In this document: positions 23,917-32,354 of the stretch, piece by piece
Numbering within the stretch: the first letter of the stretch is position 1
Layout: each line of letters opens with the position of its first letter
Assembly (NCBI GenBank): GCA_021789435.1
Contig: JAJYJO010000006.1
Location: 1-56,855 of the forward strand
DNA length: 56,855 bases
Reading direction: 5' to 3'
From: Chloroflexota bacterium
GTDB lineage: Bacteria; Chloroflexota; Limnocylindria; Limnocylindrales; CSP1-4
The notes under the pieces: generated by a model
The model's input: the letters and a program-made list of their open reading frames with translations, nothing else
Databases searched by the model: none
What the model was told of the DNA's origin: nothing
Program-made: the position numbers and the translations under genes

Positions 23917-24858
23917 ATGACGCAGAGCGATCCCGGGATGGGCCCTGCCGGCGGCCCGTCCCCCACGGCCGGGGCAGCGACTGCCCCCCTGCCCGGCGGG
24001 GCCTCGACCATCGGCGTTCCGGCGGGGTCGGCCGCCGCGGTGGCTCCCGAACGGACGTCGGAGGAGGTCGAGCGACGCGTCGCCGGCGGCGGGAAGATCG
24101 GCCGACCCGAGGAGATGAGCCCGGAGTACCTCGACGACCTGGTCCACCTGATGACGATGCAGGCCGACTCCGAGCTGGCCGGCGCCTTCGGCTACGTCCC
24201 CTGGATCGCCCGCGCCCCCGGCGTCGAGGAGAAGCTGATCGTCGCCAACATCGTCCGCGACGAGACCCGCCACGCCAAGGCGATCTACGGCCTGCTCCGG
24301 GACCTCGGCGTGGACGTCGACAGCCGGGTGGAGGAGCACGACTACGACTACCGGGTGCAGCAGGGCGAGTTGGGTACGCGCCGCGCGGCCGACGACGCCC
24401 GGGTCAACATCTTCTACTACCCGATCGAGTCCTGGGCCGACTTCGTGACCTTCAACTTCCTGATGGACCGGGGCGCCGGGCACCAGCTCGAGGACGGCCT
24501 GGAGTGCTCGTTCACCCCATGGGCCAACGAGCTCCACCGGATCTTCAAGGAGGAGCTGACCCACATCCGCCACGGCGACATGTGGGTCGAGCGGCTGGCC
24601 CGCGATCCGGCGACGAAGGACGAGATCCAGGCCGCCATCGACAAGTGGTACCCGCGGACGATGAACATCTTCGGCCGGCCGGGCACCCGGCGGAACGAGC
24701 GCTATCGCCGCTTCGGGCTCAAGAGGCGCGACAACGACGAGGTGCGGCGGGCCTTCCACGAGGAGGTCAGGGCCAACTGCGACGCCTGGGGCCTGACCCT
24801 GCCGGAATGGGTGCCGGAGTGGGCGACCGTGGAGCGGCAGGAGCGCTTCGGCGCCTGA
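23917..24858 (+). CDS. PaaA/PaaC-family (PF05138) phenylacetyl-CoA epoxidase-like ferritin fold protein
   Basis: A 313-residue protein. After a disordered 60-residue lead, residues 70-285 show the four-helix ferritin-like fold: E86 in DSELAG, a helix with E116-x2-H119 (VRDETRHAKAIYGLLRDLG), and E213-x2-H216 (EELTHIRHGDMW). These are the ligands expected for a di-iron site in the PaaA/PaaC family. Both ExxH motifs suggest a catalytic subunit (PaaA- or BoxB-like) rather than the PaaC scaffold, but no second subunit or PaaB/PaaE partner lies in the window. ATG 23917 follows AGGAGG by about 10 bases. It is followed by the 3-hydroxyacyl-CoA dehydrogenase gene. Confidence 0.82.
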   Translation: MTQSDPGMGPAGGPSPTAGAATAPLPGGASTIGVPAGSAAAVAPERTSEEVERRVAGGGKIGRPEEMSPEYLDDLVHLMTMQADSELAGAFGYVPWIARAPGVEEKLIVANIVRDETRHAKAIYGLLRDLGVDVDSRVEEHDYDYRVQQGELGTRRAADDARVNIFYYPIESWADFVTFNFLMDRGAGHQLEDGLECSFTPWANELHRIFKEELTHIRHGDMWVERLARDPATKDEIQAAIDKWYPRTMNIFGRPGTRRNERYRRFGLKRRDNDEVRRAFHEEVRANCDAWGLTLPEWVPEWATVERQERFGA

Positions 24859-24877
24859 CCGGAACAGGCCGCCCTGC

Positions 24878-26098
24878 ATGGCCGACCCGGCAACGCTGAC
24901 GACGCCCGGCCGGCGCACCGGCGGGTTCGGCACGATCGGCGTGGTCGGCGCCGGCACGATGGGCGCGGGGATCGCCCAGCTGGCTCTCGAGCACGGCCAC
25001 GACGTGGTCCTGTTCGACGTGGAAGGCGCCGCCGTGGAGCGCGCCCGCCGACGGATCGCCGATGGCCTGGCGCGCCGGGTGGCCAGGGGCGGCCTGCGGG
25101 ACGAGGCTGCGGCCGAGGCCACCGGCCAGGCGATGGCCCGCCTGCGGGAGGTGGCCGCGGTCGAGGAGGTCGCCGGGTCGGTGGACCTGGTGGTGGAGGC
25201 GGCGGTGGAGCGGCTCGATCTCAAGCGCGCCGTCTTCGCGACCCTGGACGCGGCCGCGGCGCCGGGAACGCTGCTGGCGAGCAACACGAGCGCCCTCTCG
25301 ATCGACGCCATCGCCGCTGCCACCACCCGGCCGGAGCGTGTCCTCGGCCTCCACTTCTTCAACCCCGCGCCGGTGATGCCGCTGGTGGAGGTCGTCGCCG
25401 GCGCGGCGACGACACCCGGGGCAGCGACGGCGGCGGCCGGGCTCGTCGCCGGCTGGGGCAAGCGGCCGGTGGCGGTTCGCGACGTGCCCGGCTTCATCGT
25501 CAACCGCGTCAACCGCCCCTTCACCCTGGAGCCGCTGCGGCTGCTCGAGTCGGGCGCGGCCGGCGTGACCCGGATCGATCGCGCGGTCGAGGCGGCCGGT
25601 TTCCCGATGGGCCCCTTCGCCCTGATGGATTTCGTCGGCATCGACGTGAACCTGGCGGTGGCGGTGACCCTCTTCGAGGGTTTCCACGGCGCGCCGCGCT
25701 TCCGGCCCTCGCCGATCCAGCGCCGCCTGGTCGATGCCGGCCGCCTGGGCCGCAAAAGCGGCCGGGGCTTCCACGTCTACGGGCCGGATGGCGCCCCGCT
25801 GGGTCCGGCGCCGGAGTTCGCCGCCGGTCCGGACGCCGGCCTGCCGGAGGCGGCGATCGTCGAGCGGATCGTGCTGGCGATCGTCAACGAGGCCTTCCAC
25901 GCCCTGGGCCAGGGCGTCGCGACCCGCGACGACATCGACCTCGCCCTCGAACTCGGGGCCCGCCATCCGCGCGGGCCGTTCGCCTGGGCCGACCTGCTGG
26001 GTCTCCGGCACGCGACGGCCCTCCTGGAGGCGCTGGCCGCCGCCGAGGGGGAGCGGTTCCGGCCGGCCCCGGCCCTCCTGGAGGCGGCCGGCGGCTGA
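24878..26098 (+). CDS. 3-hydroxyacyl-CoA dehydrogenase (PaaH-like)
   Basis: A 406-residue NAD-dependent dehydrogenase. IGVVGAGTMGAGIAQLA (residues 20-36) is the Rossmann motif; SNTSALSID (135-143) and GLHFFNPAPVMPLVEVV, with H159 and E171, are the catalytic region. VPGFIVNRVNRPF starts the first C-terminal dimerisation domain and a second degenerate copy follows (IVNEAFHALGQGVATRDDIDLAL). It is between the single-domain 280-residue and full-length 475-500-residue forms. It is 19 bases downstream of the PaaA/PaaC-like gene, so likely co-transcribed; it would oxidise the 3-hydroxyacyl-CoA made by the hydratases. Confidence 0.92.
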   Translation: MADPATLTTPGRRTGGFGTIGVVGAGTMGAGIAQLALEHGHDVVLFDVEGAAVERARRRIADGLARRVARGGLRDEAAAEATGQAMARLREVAAVEEVAGSVDLVVEAAVERLDLKRAVFATLDAAAAPGTLLASNTSALSIDAIAAATTRPERVLGLHFFNPAPVMPLVEVVAGAATTPGAATAAAGLVAGWGKRPVAVRDVPGFIVNRVNRPFTLEPLRLLESGAAGVTRIDRAVEAAGFPMGPFALMDFVGIDVNLAVAVTLFEGFHGAPRFRPSPIQRRLVDAGRLGRKSGRGFHVYGPDGAPLGPAPEFAAGPDAGLPEAAIVERIVLAIVNEAFHALGQGVATRDDIDLALELGARHPRGPFAWADLLGLRHATALLEALAAAEGERFRPAPALLEAAGG

Positions 26099-26139
26099 GT
26101 CGTTCCGGGCCGCCGGTCGCCCGGGAGGAGGCACGGTCG

Positions 26140-27921
26140 CTACGGAACGGTGGACCAGTTCCAGGTCTGCCAGACCGTCGAGGAGCCGTCGGTCGCGGGC
26201 AGGTTCCACTCGCCCGAGAGCCAGACCACGCCCCCGGCCGCCGGCAGTGGGTCCGGCGTGGCACCCGAGTAGTCGCCCCAGCGACAGACGTTGCCGCCGC
26301 TGCCGCCGGTACAGCTGAAGTCCACGTTGGGGCCCAGCGACTGGTGGACGTTCAGCCAGGCCGACTGGGCCGCCGCGCCGCGCTTGGACACGACCTGGAT
26401 GGCCGCGTCCGAGGTCGCCGATGAGGTATTGAAGCCGAGGACCATGTCGCTGCCGCCGGCGGTCCCGCCGCTGCCGTCGTCGGCCCTGTCCGGCGAGATC
26501 GCCCCGTTGAAGACGTCGAGGGTGGGCGAGCTCACCACGCCGGACTGGAGGAGGGTCGGCGTCGGCCCGGCCCCGATCTCGTACCAGCGCTCCTCGGACC
26601 CGGCCCCCCCGAAGACGGCATGGGCGGTCCAGATCGCCGTCACGCCGTGGCCGGGGTCGAAGGCCGCAACCGCATGGGTCAGGCGGCTGTCGAGCGTGTC
26701 GAGGAGGTCGGTGGTCCCCGCCTGGGGCGCGCTGGCCGGCGTCGTGTAGCCGGCGACCGGGACGGCCGAGGGTCCACTGATGACGGCCGCGCCGCTGGCA
26801 TCCCTGGTCACGGCGAAGACCGTGAGGCTCGTCCCGGGTGCCGTGCTCACATCGGTCGAGCCGACCACCCAGCCGGTGGCGCTCGGGTCGGCGTTGACGG
26901 CCGGCACGGGCGTCGAGGTGAGGCTGCCGTCGGCGTTCTTGAGCGCCGGGAAGACACCGCCCGCGCCGAGCGATCCCGGGCAGGTGCTGCCGGAGGGCTT
27001 GGCCCACCAGTCGACGTCGGAGCCCAGGTAGTTCCCGAAGAAGCCGAAGACATTCGTCCCGACGAGCACGAAGTCCTGGGTCACGCCGAGCTTGGGGTAG
27101 TCCGTGAGCTCGAGCGAGCCGGAATAGCCCAGGCCGTTGACGAGGTACTGGCAGAAGTCGCTCGAGGACTGCGGGCTGGCGCTCTTGCTGTAGCCGAAGG
27201 CGTAGGCGAAGCGGCTGAGGTCGAGGACCAGGTAGTAGAACCGTTGGGCACTCGGATCCCAGACGATCTGGGGGTCTGTCAGGCTGTCCGACCCGAGCCC
27301 GGTCAGCGTGCCCAGGTCGCCGTCGTTGACGAGGGCCCCGCTCCGACCGTAGATGCCGTAACGGAGGTTGATCAGCTCGACGTAGCTCGTCGGCCCGATG
27401 GCCCCGGTCGGGTCGGGCGGCGCCAGGCCGCCCTGGGCTTCGCCGTTCCAGCTGGGCCCGACGGTCGGTCCCGAGCCGGACGTGGGCGTGGGCGTCGGCG
27501 TCGGCGTGGGCGTCGGCGTCGGCGTGGGCGTCGGCGTCGGCGTCGGCGTGGGCGTGGACGTGGGCGTCGGCGTCGGCGTGGGCGTGGGCGTGGGCGTGGG
27601 CGTGGGCGTGGGCTTCGGCTTGTGGGTCGGCTTGGCGGCCGGCCGGCTGCCGCCCACCGACGCCTGGGCCGCCGCCTTTGCGGCTTCGTACGCCGGTGCA
27701 TCCAGCGGCCGCCAGCCGTTACCGAGGAGAGCCCGTGCCTGGGCCGCCTGCTGGGCCGGCGCGGGCGGCAGCGGACCGGTGATCAGCGACCCGACGCTCC
27801 CGAAACGGGAACCGGGGACGCCCGGCGATGCGGATGGGCTGGCGCCGGAGGCGATGACGATCGGGAAGCCGAGCGCCAGGCAGCCGACAACGACCGCCGC
27901 CAGGACAAAGCGCCCGCGCAC
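26140..27921 (-). CDS. Secreted protein with Thr-Pro repeat linker and beta-propeller-like domain
   Basis: About 593 residues. The start is placed at GTG 27921, eight bases after GGGGAGG; other GTGs overlap that ribosome site. A signal peptide (ALAAVVVGCLALGFPIVIA-type, first ~28 residues) and a helical Ala-rich stretch lead to about 47 residues of alternating Thr-Pro (one Ser). The remaining ~430 residues are repeats of the type PDPTGAIGPTSYVELINLRYGIYGRSG, DPQIVWDPSAQRFYY, DYPKLGVTQDFVLVGTNVFG, AHAVFGGAGSEERWYEIG and CRWGDYSGATPDPL, a pattern seen in secreted cell-surface propeller proteins. No catalytic motif is visible; a structural or surface binding role is inferred. Confidence 0.8.
   Translation of the reverse strand: MRGRFVLAAVVVGCLALGFPIVIASGASPSASPGVPGSRFGSVGSLITGPLPPAPAQQAAQARALLGNGWRPLDAPAYEAAKAAAQASVGGSRPAAKPTHKPKPTPTPTPTPTPTPTPTPTSTPTPTPTPTPTPTPTPTPTPTPTPTSGSGPTVGPSWNGEAQGGLAPPDPTGAIGPTSYVELINLRYGIYGRSGALVNDGDLGTLTGLGSDSLTDPQIVWDPSAQRFYYLVLDLSRFAYAFGYSKSASPQSSSDFCQYLVNGLGYSGSLELTDYPKLGVTQDFVLVGTNVFGFFGNYLGSDVDWWAKPSGSTCPGSLGAGGVFPALKNADGSLTSTPVPAVNADPSATGWVVGSTDVSTAPGTSLTVFAVTRDASGAAVISGPSAVPVAGYTTPASAPQAGTTDLLDTLDSRLTHAVAAFDPGHGVTAIWTAHAVFGGAGSEERWYEIGAGPTPTLLQSGVVSSPTLDVFNGAISPDRADDGSGGTAGGSDMVLGFNTSSATSDAAIQVVSKRGAAAQSAWLNVHQSLGPNVDFSCTGGSGGNVCRWGDYSGATPDPLPAAGGVVWLSGEWNLPATDGSSTVWQTWNWSTVP
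27482..27613. repeat. Hexanucleotide repeat coding for (Thr-Pro)n
   Basis: About 22 tandem copies of GTSGGC (S = G or C) on the plus strand, giving ACG/ACG-CCC codons on the minus strand. Third-base variation shows it is not a pure microsatellite, but one copy reads GTGGAC (Ser). Copy-number change would lengthen or shorten the linker in frame. Confidence 0.85.
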
Positions 27922-28231
27922 CACCCCCACCTCCCCGTGCCGAGGAATGGGTTGAGTATCGCCGCGCAGTCAAGCCCCCCGTCCGATCCGTGTCACGGGG
28001 CAAACCGCTCGCCGGCATCCTCCGCCGAGCGGCGTCCGCCGCGCCGCGGCCGCACTCGCCGAGCGGCGACCGCCGGGCGTTCCACGTCATCCCGGTGGTT
28101 GCAGGGCCTGCCCCGGAGTCCGGCCGCCCGGATGAGAGTCGTCTCACGCGGCTTCCATGATCGGTTCACCGCCGGCCCGCAGTCTCCCCGGCATCGGGGC
28201 GGCGCCCGCCGCCCGACTTCCGAGGAGACTT
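27922..28231. other. Divergent intergenic region between the surface protein and the glycan operon
   Basis: About 310 bases. It must contain the promoter of the plus-strand glycan operon and of the minus-strand surface protein, but no convincing -35/-10 pair was found. The minus strand has TTGACT near 27968-27973 without a good -10. GC-rich short inverted stretches (CGCCGAGCGGCG near 28025-28075, present twice) are visible: GCCGAGCGGCG occurs at two places about 35 bases apart. A GAGGAG ribosome site precedes the GTG at 28232. Confidence 0.3.
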
Positions 28232-28750
28232 GTGAACAGCCGGCGTCAGGTCGAGCGCATGCTCGTGTTCATGGCGGGGGCGGTGACCCTGCTGGTCATG
28301 CTCGCCGTCGTCTTCACGAGTACGGCTCCGGCCAGCGCCGCCATCCCGGCCGCGGTGGTCGTGGATCCCACGGCCCCTCCGATCGTGGCCGGTGGGACGG
28401 CCTCGGATCGACCGATTCCCGCGCCGGCGGCCAGCCCGACGCCGGGCGGCAGCGCGGACGTGGCCATCCCGCCCTGGACCATCCCGGCGATCGCCGGCCC
28501 GACCGCGGACCAGCCGGACCTCGGAAGGCTCCTCGGTCACCTGCCGGCGGCCCCATCCGCGGCGCCGAGCGGATCCGTGGCTGCCTTGTCGCAGGGCGCG
28601 ACGCCGGAGCTCCCGTCGCCGGTGCGGGCCGCCACCCCGGCGGGCACCCTCCCGACCCCAACCCCGTCGGACGCCGCTTCGGCTGACCCGGCCGCCCAGA
28701 GTCCCGAGGCGGCCACCCCCGCCTCGGCCCCCACCCCCGGAGGAGACTGA
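28232..28750 (+). CDS. Small single-pass anchored Pro/Ala-rich protein
   Basis: A 172-residue protein starting at GTG 28232 with GAGGAG six bases upstream. One hydrophobic helix near the N-terminus (MLVFMAGAVTLLVMLAVVF, about residues 10-28) is followed by a low-complexity tail rich in Ala, Pro, Ser and Thr. No Cys lipobox; it is either a signal anchor or a poorly cleaved signal peptide. It is the first gene of the overlapping glycan operon and abuts the epimerase ATG with no gap. Function is unknown; an envelope-tethered spacer or polysaccharide-associated protein is inference. Confidence 0.6.
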   Translation: MNSRRQVERMLVFMAGAVTLLVMLAVVFTSTAPASAAIPAAVVVDPTAPPIVAGGTASDRPIPAPAASPTPGGSADVAIPPWTIPAIAGPTADQPDLGRLLGHLPAAPSAAPSGSVAALSQGATPELPSPVRAATPAGTLPTPTPSDAASADPAAQSPEAATPASAPTPGGD

Positions 28751-29749
28751 ATGCCCACCTGCCTCGTGACCGGCTCCGCCGGCTTCATCGGCTCGCACCT
28801 CTCGCGCCGCCTGCTCGACGACGGCTGGACGGTCATCGGCATCGACGGCTTCACCGACTCGTACGATCCGGCGGAGAAGCTAGCCCGGGCGGCCGACCTG
28901 GTGCGCCACCGGCGCTTCACCCAGGTCGCAGGCGACCTGGTCGACGTTCCGCTCGAGCCGCTGCTGCGGCGAGCGGAGGCGGTCTTCCACCTCGCCGGCC
29001 GGCCCGGCGTCCGGCCGAGCTTCCGCCTCGGCGGTCGCTATCACCACGACAACGTGGCGGCGACCGCGCGGCTCATCGCCGCCGCCCAGGGAAGCCCGGC
29101 CGTCCGGCGCCTCGTCTACGCCTCGTCCTCATCCCTCTACGGCAATGCCGCTCTGCCCTTCCGCGAGGACGCCCCGGTCGCGCCGATCTCGCCGTACGGC
29201 CGGACCAAGGCCGCCGCCGAGCGCGCCTGGCTCGCGGCCGGCGACGGCCGGATCGAGTCCGTCGCGTTGCGCTACTTCACGGTCTACGGCCCGGACCAGC
29301 GGCCGGACCTGGCCCTCCGCCGCTTCGCCGAGGCCGCCCTGCGCGGCCGGCCGCTGCAGGTCCTCGGCGACGGACGCCAGAGTCGCGACTTCACCTACGT
29401 GGAGGACATCGTCGAGGCGACGGTGCGCGCGGCATCGGCCCCCGTCGGCGGGCTCGCCATCAACGTCGGAGGCGGCTCGCGGGTGACGCTGCTGGAGGCG
29501 GTCGAGCTCCTCGAGCGACTCGTGGGTCGCCCGGTCCGCGTCGAGCACCGCCCGGTCGCGCGCGGCGACGTCCGCCACACCGAGGCCGACCTGCGCCGCG
29601 CCCACGAGCTGCTGGGGTTCCGCCCCCGCGTCCCCTTCGCCGAGGGCTACGCCCGCGAGGTCGCCTGGGTCCGCGACCGGAGCGGCGGGCCGACCCTCCG
29701 TCCTTCGCGACAACTCCGTCCCACCCACCGATTGGAGCAAGTGGCATGA
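28751..29749 (+). CDS. NAD-dependent nucleotide-sugar epimerase/dehydratase
   Basis: A 332-residue SDR-extended enzyme. GSAGFIGSHL gives the G-x2-G-x2-G motif (residues 8-14). SSSSLYG is at about 125-131 and Y149-x3-K153 in SPYGRTK forms the catalytic pair. LRYFTVYGPDQRPDLA and GDGRQSRDFTYVEDIVEA are typical of UDP-glucuronate or UDP-glucose 4-epimerases. UDP-glucose dehydrogenase is encoded downstream in the same operon, so a UDP-glucuronate 4-epimerase or decarboxylating role is plausible but not proven. Its stop overlaps the next ATG (ATGA). Confidence 0.87.
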   Translation: MPTCLVTGSAGFIGSHLSRRLLDDGWTVIGIDGFTDSYDPAEKLARAADLVRHRRFTQVAGDLVDVPLEPLLRRAEAVFHLAGRPGVRPSFRLGGRYHHDNVAATARLIAAAQGSPAVRRLVYASSSSLYGNAALPFREDAPVAPISPYGRTKAAAERAWLAAGDGRIESVALRYFTVYGPDQRPDLALRRFAEAALRGRPLQVLGDGRQSRDFTYVEDIVEATVRAASAPVGGLAINVGGGSRVTLLEAVELLERLVGRPVRVEHRPVARGDVRHTEADLRRAHELLGFRPRVPFAEGYAREVAWVRDRSGGPTLRPSRQLRPTHRLEQVA

Positions 29750-30978
29750 ACACGCGTCCCGGCCTGCAGCGTCTCCTGCTCTACTCCCACGACACCTACG
29801 GTCTCGGGCACCTCCGCCGCAACGTGCTGATCGCGGAGGACCTGCTGACCCACGTGCCCGGCCTGCAGGCCGTGCTCCTCAGCGGCTCGCCGGTCGCCGG
29901 GCGGTTTCCGCTGCCGCGCAACCTGACGCTGGTGCCGCTGCCCCCGGTCGTCAAGACCGGGGTCGACGAGTACGCGGCGCGCGACTCACGGCTCCCGTTC
30001 TCCGTCGTCCGGCGGGCCCGAACCGCGATCATGGCCGACGTCGCCCGGCGCTTCGAGCCCGACGTGTTCCTGGTCGACCACGCCCCGCAGGGCATGAAGG
30101 GCGAGCTGCTGCCGGTCTTCGACGCCCTCCGTCGCTGGTCGCCGGCCACGCGGATCGTGCTGGGGCTGCGCGACGTCGTCGACGACCCGTCCGCCGTCCG
30201 GCACGCCTGGGCCGAGCAGGACGTGGCCGCCACCCTGCGCGACGTCTACGACCGCGTGGCGGTCTACGGCAGCCATGACCTGGAGGACGTGGCCGAGTAC
30301 GGGATCCCCGGCTCGACCCTTGCCCGCACGACCTACTGCGGCTACCTGTGCCGGCGGCCGGCCCCCGCCGAGGCGCCGTTCGACGGCTGGACGCCGGAGA
30401 CCCGCTTCGTCCTCGGCACCGCCGGTGGAGGCGGGGACGGGGTCGAGGTTCTCCGGGCCACGCTGGCGGCGGCCGAGCGGCTCCGTCTGCCCAGTCTCCT
30501 GGTCAGCGGCCCGCTCATGGAGCGCGACGAGCGCGGGGCCCTGGAGGCCGAGGTGGCCGCCAGCCGGGCCGGACGCCTGGTCGAGTTCATGCCGGGCCTG
30601 GAGGGCATCATGACCGCGGCGAGCGCCGTCGTCACGATGGGCGGCTACAACTCGCTGATGGAGGCCGTGCCGAGCGGCTCGCCGACCATCGTCGTCCCGC
30701 GAACCTGGCCGCGCCGCGAGCAGGCGATCCGGGCCCAGCTCTTCGCGGCCCGCGGCCTCGTCCGGGTGGTCCCGGCCGGGGCGGCCCTCGCCGACCGGCT
30801 GGCGGCCGCCCTGCAGGTCGCCCTCGCGGAGCCCCGGCGCGCGGCGGTGCCGTTCGACACCCTCGGCCTGCCCCGCCTGCGCGAACTCCTGCTCGCCGAG
30901 GCCCGGATCGCCCAGCAGCAGCGGATTCGGCGGCCGGTCCGGCTCGCCGCCGAGGCGGCCCTGGCGGTGCCGGCGTGA
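29746..30978 (+). CDS. COG4671-like predicted glycosyltransferase (MurG/GT28 fold)
   Basis: A 410-residue cytosolic GT-B enzyme. The N-terminus RLLLYSHDTYGLGHLRRNVLIAEDL with LSGSPVAGRFPLPRNL, VVKTG, and DVFLVDHAPQGMKGELLP matches COG4671, a family of predicted glycosyltransferases whose acceptor is unknown. RFVLGTAGGGGDGVEV and the C-terminal FMPGLEGIMTAASAVVTMGGYNSLMEAVPSG with PRTWPRREQ are the UDP-sugar-binding region (MurG-like). Both ends overlap neighbours by four bases. Confidence 0.82.
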   Translation: MNTRPGLQRLLLYSHDTYGLGHLRRNVLIAEDLLTHVPGLQAVLLSGSPVAGRFPLPRNLTLVPLPPVVKTGVDEYAARDSRLPFSVVRRARTAIMADVARRFEPDVFLVDHAPQGMKGELLPVFDALRRWSPATRIVLGLRDVVDDPSAVRHAWAEQDVAATLRDVYDRVAVYGSHDLEDVAEYGIPGSTLARTTYCGYLCRRPAPAEAPFDGWTPETRFVLGTAGGGGDGVEVLRATLAAAERLRLPSLLVSGPLMERDERGALEAEVAASRAGRLVEFMPGLEGIMTAASAVVTMGGYNSLMEAVPSGSPTIVVPRTWPRREQAIRAQLFAARGLVRVVPAGAALADRLAAALQVALAEPRRAAVPFDTLGLPRLRELLLAEARIAQQQRIRRPVRLAAEAALAVPA

Positions 30979-32354
30979 GCGGGGCGCGGACCGGCCCGGG
31001 CGCGACGTCGTCGGCAGTGGCGGTCGCTCGGGAGAGGCTCCGCCCGGTCGCCTACCTGACCAAGCGATTCCCGCGGCTCTCCGAGACGTTCATCCTGGAC
31101 GAGATCCTGGGGCTCGAGGAGGCCGGCGTGCCGCTGCGGCTCTTCGCCATCCGCGATCCCCACGAGTCGCTCGTGCAGCCGGACGTCGCCCGGGTCCGGG
31201 CGTCGGTCGCGTACCTGCGCTCTGAGCCCGGGCTCAGGGCCAAGTTCGCCTGGCTCGGCGCGACGGCCGCCGCGCACGCCCGCCTCGCCGCGGCACACCC
31301 TGTTCGCTACGCACGCACCCTGTTGGCGGCGATGACCCGGTCCCACCGCCGGGCGGCGCTCGGTCACTTCGTCGACGCGGGCCGACTCGCCGGCCTGCTC
31401 GACGCGGCCGGCGTCGGTCACCTGCACGCCGCCTTCGCCCACGGCCCGGCGGCCATCGCCCACCAGGTCCACCTGCTGACCGGGCGACCCTTCAGCTTCG
31501 CCGCCCACGCCAAGGACCTCTACGTCTCGGACCCGCGCCAGCTCGCCCGGCGCGCCGCCGACGCGGAGTTCGTGCTGGTCTGCTCCCGCAGCGCGCGCGA
31601 CGCCCTGTCGGCCGTCGCCGGGTCGGGGGCCGCCCGCGTGCGGCTCGCCTACCACGGGGTCGACACCCGGCGCTTCCGGCCGGCCGCCGGGACCGTGCCG
31701 ACCGACGAGGCTGGGCAGGCCGCCGCGCGGCCGCTGCGGATCCTGGCCGCCGGCCGGCTCGTGGAGAAGAAGGGCTTCCCGGTCCTCCTCGACGCGATCG
31801 GCCTCCTGGCCGCCCGCGGTCGCGTGGTCGCCTGCCGGGTCGTCGGGGACGGTCCGCTCCACGATGCGCTCGAGGCCCGGGCCGCGGAACTCGGCATCGC
31901 CGGGCTGGTGACGTTCGACGGCGAGCGCAGCCACCAGGCGATCGCGGACGCCTACCGGGAGTCCGACGTCTTCGTCCAGTGCAGCGTCGTCGTCGCGGGC
32001 GGGGATCGCGACGGCGTGCCCAACGTCGTCCTCGAGGCGATGGCCAGCGGGCTGCCGGTGGTGGCGTCCGCCGTCGCGGGGATCCCCGAGGCCGTGGTCG
32101 ACGGTACGACGGGCTTCCTGGTCCCCGCGTCCGATCCGGTCGCCGTCGCCGACCGCCTGGCCGCGCTCGCCGACGACCCGGCCCTCGCCCTGCGCCTGGG
32201 CGAGGCCGGCCGGGCGCGCGTGCTCGCCGGATTCGACCGCGCCGCGGCCGTCGGCGGGGTGGCCCGGCTACTGCTCGGGACCGCGCCGATCGACGCGCCA
32301 CGGGTCCTCCAGCCCGCCGGCTCCGGGGCCGACGGGGCGGACGCGGCCCGATGA
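30975..32354 (+). CDS. GT4-family glycosyltransferase
   Basis: A 459-residue GT-B enzyme starting at GTG 30975 (GTGA overlap with the preceding stop). PVAYLTKRFPRLSETFILDEI is a family-typical N-terminus seen in exopolysaccharide GT4 enzymes. HLHAAFAHGPAAIAHQVHLLTGRPFSFAAHAKDLY gives the acceptor side; RILAAGRLVEKKGFPVLLDAI, VVGDGPLHDAL and DGVPNVVLEAMASGLPVVASAVAGIPE form the donor site with the E-x7-E motif. Probably adds a hexose to a growing lipid- or exporter-bound glycan. Sugar unknown. Confidence 0.9.
   Translation: MSGARTGPGATSSAVAVARERLRPVAYLTKRFPRLSETFILDEILGLEEAGVPLRLFAIRDPHESLVQPDVARVRASVAYLRSEPGLRAKFAWLGATAAAHARLAAAHPVRYARTLLAAMTRSHRRAALGHFVDAGRLAGLLDAAGVGHLHAAFAHGPAAIAHQVHLLTGRPFSFAAHAKDLYVSDPRQLARRAADAEFVLVCSRSARDALSAVAGSGAARVRLAYHGVDTRRFRPAAGTVPTDEAGQAAARPLRILAAGRLVEKKGFPVLLDAIGLLAARGRVVACRVVGDGPLHDALEARAAELGIAGLVTFDGERSHQAIADAYRESDVFVQCSVVVAGGDRDGVPNVVLEAMASGLPVVASAVAGIPEAVVDGTTGFLVPASDPVAVADRLAALADDPALALRLGEAGRARVLAGFDRAAAVGGVARLLLGTAPIDAPRVLQPAGSGADGADAAR

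Noticed and set aside
27482-27613. Hexanucleotide array considered as a CRISPR or satellite
   Set aside because: Units are 6 bases without spacers and lie in frame in a secreted protein's linker, so it is a coding repeat.
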